A DNA stretch of 64,000 nucleotides from Rhizobacter sp. AJA081-3. Its GTDB lineage: Bacteria > Pseudomonadota > Gammaproteobacteria > Burkholderiales > Burkholderiaceae_C. Location: contig NZ_CP059067.1 of the NCBI RefSeq assembly GCF_017795745.1, forward strand, positions 620,001-684,000. Direction: 5' to 3'. A program made the position numbers and the translations under genes. The stretch's first letter is position 1. The number at the start of each line of letters is the position of its first letter. The notes under the pieces were generated by a model, which did not search any database, was not told the DNA's origin, and was given only the letters and a program-made list of their open reading frames with translations. Positions 61,574 to 64,000 of this stretch are shown here, piece by piece.

Positions 61574-62434
61574 ATGTTCGTACTCATCGGATACGCCGTC
61601 GCACTGGGCTGCATCTTCGGCGCCTACATCATCCATGGCGGCAACATCAGCGTCATCATCAAGGCATTGCCCACGGAGATGATGGCCATCCTGGGCGGTG
61701 CACTGGGTGCCTTCGTGGTGAACAACCAGCCCAAGGTGCTGAAGGCCACGCTGGGTGCGCTGCCCGGCCTGCTCAAGGGCTCCAAGTATTCGAAGGCGCG
61801 CTACATGGAGCTGATGGCGCTGCTCTACGACATCCTGCAGAAGGCGCGCAAGGAAGGCCTGATGTCCATCGAGAAGGACGTCGAGGAACCGCACAGCTCG
61901 CCGCTGTTCCAGAAATACGCGACCGTCGGCAGCGACCACCACGTGGTGGAGTTCATCACCGACTACCTGCGCATGATGGTCTCGGGCAACCTGAACGCGC
62001 ACGAGATCGAGAGTCTGATGGACAGCGAGATCGAGACGCACCACCACGAGGCGCATGCGCCGGTGGCGGCGATCGCCCGCCTGGCCGGTGCGCTGCCGGC
62101 CTTCGGCATCGTGGCCGCGGTGCTCGGCGTGGTCAACACCATGGGCTCGGTCGGCCAGCCGCCGGCGGTGCTGGGCGGCATGATCGGCTCGGCACTGGTC
62201 GGCACCTTCCTGGGCATCCTGCTCGCCTACGGCGTGGTCGAGCCCCTGGGCGGCCTGCTCGAGCAGAAGATCGACGAGAACGGCAAGGAACTGCAGTGCA
62301 TCAAGACCACGCTGCTGGCCAGCATGCAGGGCTATGCGCCGCAAGTGGCGGTGGAGTTCGGCCGCAAGGTGCTGTACTCCGGTGACCGCCCGACCTTCGC
62401 CGAGCTCGAAGGCCACGTCAAAGGAAAGAAGTAA
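61574..62434 (+). CDS. motA: Flagellar stator protein MotA
   Basis: The 286-residue protein has four transmembrane helices and a large cytoplasmic loop, beginning MFVLIGYAVALGCIFGAYI. The C-terminal part has the MotA signature (ALPAFGIVAAVLGVVNTMG) and ends EGHVKGKK. It forms the proton channel with MotB and contacts FliG. motB follows with no gap. Confidence 0.97.
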   Translation: MFVLIGYAVALGCIFGAYIIHGGNISVIIKALPTEMMAILGGALGAFVVNNQPKVLKATLGALPGLLKGSKYSKARYMELMALLYDILQKARKEGLMSIEKDVEEPHSSPLFQKYATVGSDHHVVEFITDYLRMMVSGNLNAHEIESLMDSEIETHHHEAHAPVAAIARLAGALPAFGIVAAVLGVVNTMGSVGQPPAVLGGMIGSALVGTFLGILLAYGVVEPLGGLLEQKIDENGKELQCIKTTLLASMQGYAPQVAVEFGRKVLYSGDRPTFAELEGHVKGKK

Positions 62435-63397
62435 ATGGCCGGCGACTCCAAGAAGCTCCAGCCGATCATCGTCAAGAAGATCAAAAAGGGTGGCCATGGC
62501 CACCACGGCGGCGCGTGGAAGATCGCCTATGCCGACTTCGTGACGGCCATGATGGCGTTCTTCCTGCTGATGTGGCTGCTCGGCTCCACCACCGAGGGCG
62601 ACAAGAAGGGCATCGCCGACTACTTCAACTCGCCCTTGAAGATCTCGATGATGGGCGGCAGCGGCTCGGGCGACTCCTCGTCGATCATCAAGGGCGGCGG
62701 CTCCGACCTGTCGCGCAGCGGCGGCCAGGTCAAGAACGGCGAGGTCGAGGCCAAGAAGCGCAGCATCAACCTGCAGGCCCTGAAGGCCGAGCAGAAGCGC
62801 GCCGAACTGGCCAAGCTGCAGGCCATCAAGGAGAAGGTCGAGGACGTGCTCGCCTCCAACCCCAAGCTGGCGGCGATGAAGTCGCAGATCCAGCTGGACA
62901 TGACGGCCGACGGTCTGCGCATCCAGATCGTCGACGAGCTCAACCGCGCCATGTTCGACAGCGGCAGCGCCTACGTGAAACCCTACATGCGCGACCTGCT
63001 TCGCGAGATCGGCCTGGTGCTCGCCGAGGTGCCCAACCGGCTCACGCTGGAAGGCCACACCGACGCACAGGCGTTTGCCGGCGGCGACCGCGGCTACAGC
63101 AACTGGGAGCTGTCCAGCGACCGGGCGAACTCCTCGCGGCGCGAGCTGGTGGCCGGTGGCCTGCCCGACGAGCATGTTCTGCGCGTGCAGGGGCTGGCCT
63201 CCAGCCAGCTCTTCGATCCTGCCGACCCGGCCAGCCCGGCCAACCGCCGCATCAGCATCATCGTGATGAACCGCGAGGCCGAGGAGCGCGTGTTGCGCCC
63301 GGCCGCAACCGAAGAGCCCGAGAAGGCCGAGCCGCCCGAGAAGCACGCCACGCCGGTGATCGAGCCGATCTCAACTTTCGTGCCGCCCGCCCGATAA
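62435..63397 (+). CDS. motB: Flagellar stator protein MotB
   Basis: The 320-residue protein has an N-terminal membrane helix with the proton-binding Asp34 ([19 protein letters not shown]), a plug/linker region rich in Lys/Glu, and an OmpA-like peptidoglycan-binding domain ([10 protein letters not shown], then NRRISIIV). It anchors the stator to the cell wall. The Asp-type channel and lack of PomB features indicate a proton-driven motor. Confidence 0.97.
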   Translation: MAGDSKKLQPIIVKKIKKGGHGHHGGAWKIAYADFVTAMMAFFLLMWLLGSTTEGDKKGIADYFNSPLKISMMGGSGSGDSSSIIKGGGSDLSRSGGQVKNGEVEAKKRSINLQALKAEQKRAELAKLQAIKEKVEDVLASNPKLAAMKSQIQLDMTADGLRIQIVDELNRAMFDSGSAYVKPYMRDLLREIGLVLAEVPNRLTLEGHTDAQAFAGGDRGYSNWELSSDRANSSRRELVAGGLPDEHVLRVQGLASSQLFDPADPASPANRRISIIVMNREAEERVLRPAATEEPEKAEPPEKHATPVIEPISTFVPPAR

Positions 63398-63428
63398 ACA
63401 CACGAACCTGGCCCCCACGAGGACCGAC

Positions 63429-63827
63429 ATGAGCACCCCCAGCGACCTGAAATTCCTGATCGTCGACGACTTCTCCACCATGCGGCGCATCGTGCGCGGC
63501 CTGCTCAAGGAGATGGGCTGCAACAACGCCGAGGAGGCCGAGGACGGCGCCGTGGCCTTGAACATGCTGAAGAGCTCGAAGTTCGACTTCGTCGTCAGCG
63601 ACATCAACATGCCCAACATGAACGGCTTCGAGCTGCTCGGCGCCATCAAGAAGGACGAGTCGCTCAAGCACCTGCCGGTGCTGATGGTCACCGCCGAGGC
63701 GCGCAAGGAAGACATCGTGCGCGCCGCCCAGGACGGTGCCGCCGGCTACATCGTGAAGCCTTTCACGAAGGCCACGCTGGAAGAGAAGGTGCAGAAGATC
63801 ATGCAGAAGCTCGCTGCCACCGCCTGA
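63429..63827 (+). CDS. cheY: Chemotaxis response regulator CheY
   Basis: The 132-residue single receiver domain has acidic pocket Asp13/Asp14, phospho-acceptor Asp58 ([12 protein letters not shown]), Thr88 and Lys110 (VKPF). Phospho-CheY binds FliM to change motor direction. It lies 31 nt after motB and 23 nt before cheZ, so it is probably read from the motA promoter. Confidence 0.97.
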   Translation: MSTPSDLKFLIVDDFSTMRRIVRGLLKEMGCNNAEEAEDGAVALNMLKSSKFDFVVSDINMPNMNGFELLGAIKKDESLKHLPVLMVTAEARKEDIVRAAQDGAAGYIVKPFTKATLEEKVQKIMQKLAATA

Positions 63828-63850
63828 ACCGGCGCACAAGGGACAAGAAC

Positions 63851-64000
63851 ATGAAAATGGACGACCTTTCCACCCTGGCGCCGCAGATGGCGGCGGGCGC
63901 CTCGCCCGAAGTGTTCCACCAGCTCGGGCTGATCACGCGGCAACTGCACGACACGCTGACGCAGCTCGGCGTGATGCCCAAGCTGCAGGTGGCCGCCGAC
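63851..64000 (+). CDS. cheZ: CheZ, phospho-CheY phosphatase (N-terminal fragment, cut by window end)
   Basis: The first 50 codons are visible and the frame is open to the window edge. It begins MKMDDLSTLAP and contains VFHQLGLITRQLHDTLTQLG, typical of the N-terminal helices of CheZ. Position after cheY supports it. CheZ dephosphorylates CheY-P; the catalytic region is outside the window. Confidence 0.88.
   Translation, partial: MKMDDLSTLAPQMAAGASPEVFHQLGLITRQLHDTLTQLGVMPKLQVAAD

Overview
The window is GC-rich DNA (by eye well above 60% G+C, with strong G/C third positions). Gene content and order point to a motile beta-proteobacterium of the order Burkholderiales, most like the Rubrivivax/Leptothrix/Methylibium/Rhizobacter group. 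The main clues are the flagellar arrangement fliC-fliD-fliS-fliT-pilZ, fliE opposite fliFGHIJK-fliLMNOPQR, flhDC-motAB-cheYZ, and a cytochrome c4. No tRNA, rRNA, CRISPR array, transposase or phage gene was seen.

Layout. Positions 1-10.1 kb are mostly leftward housekeeping genes: tamB (cut by the window edge), tamA, a CoxE-like VWA protein, an unrecognised secreted protein, an S9 peptidase, a GNAT acetyltransferase and a MoxR ATPase, with a rightward membrane diguanylate cyclase among them. From 10.2 to 19.5 kb lie cytochrome c4, an HD-GYP c-di-GMP phosphodiesterase, a copper module (cueR-copA divergent from copZ), an orphan peptide-binding protein, an argO/lysG pair and two small genes. From 19.5 to 29.4 kb runs a tightly packed leftward ten-gene glycan operon: GDP-heptose synthesis (gmhA, hddA, hddC), a sugar-nucleotide SDR, a ColD-type 3-dehydratase, a split thiamine-diphosphate enzyme, a B12/radical-SAM enzyme and glycosyltransferases. 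From 29.9 to 34.6 kb are two tandem GT41 (O-GlcNAc-transferase-like) proteins and a GT2-TPR protein, directly beside two flagellin genes. From 35.0 to 51.9 kb is the flagellar filament, export and basal-body cluster. From 51.9 to 54.9 kb is a small non-flagellar island (hydrolase, TetR regulator, two membrane proteins). From 54.9 to 60.1 kb is a second leftward glycan operon. From 60.4 to 64 kb are flhDC, motAB, cheY and the start of cheZ.

How it fits together. FlhDC is the flagellar master regulator. Seven sites close to the sigma-28 (FliA) consensus (TCAAGTY, then 12 or 13 nt, then GCCGATA) lie before fliC1, fliD, fliS, an unknown 87-residue gene, motA, the HD-GYP gene, and a short intergenic unit between flhC and motA. 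That last site is followed about 80 nt later by a strong intrinsic terminator and has an anti-Shine-Dalgarno-like tract in between. It therefore looks like a sigma-28-dependent small RNA in the same place as E. coli MotR. Three c-di-GMP proteins (GGDEF cyclase, HD-GYP phosphodiesterase, PilZ/YcgR brake) suggest second-messenger control of motility, and the HD-GYP gene appears to belong to the FliA regulon.

The glycan genes surround the flagellin genes and probably glycosylate flagellin or build a related surface glycan. The most novel candidate is the 22.2-27.8 kb set. It combines GDP-D-glycero-D-manno-heptose synthesis with a possible C4 oxidase, a PLP enzyme carrying the ColD/RfbH histidine in place of the catalytic lysine, and a minimal two-subunit ThDP enzyme. 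Together these suggest an undescribed 3-deoxy, C4-branched heptose.
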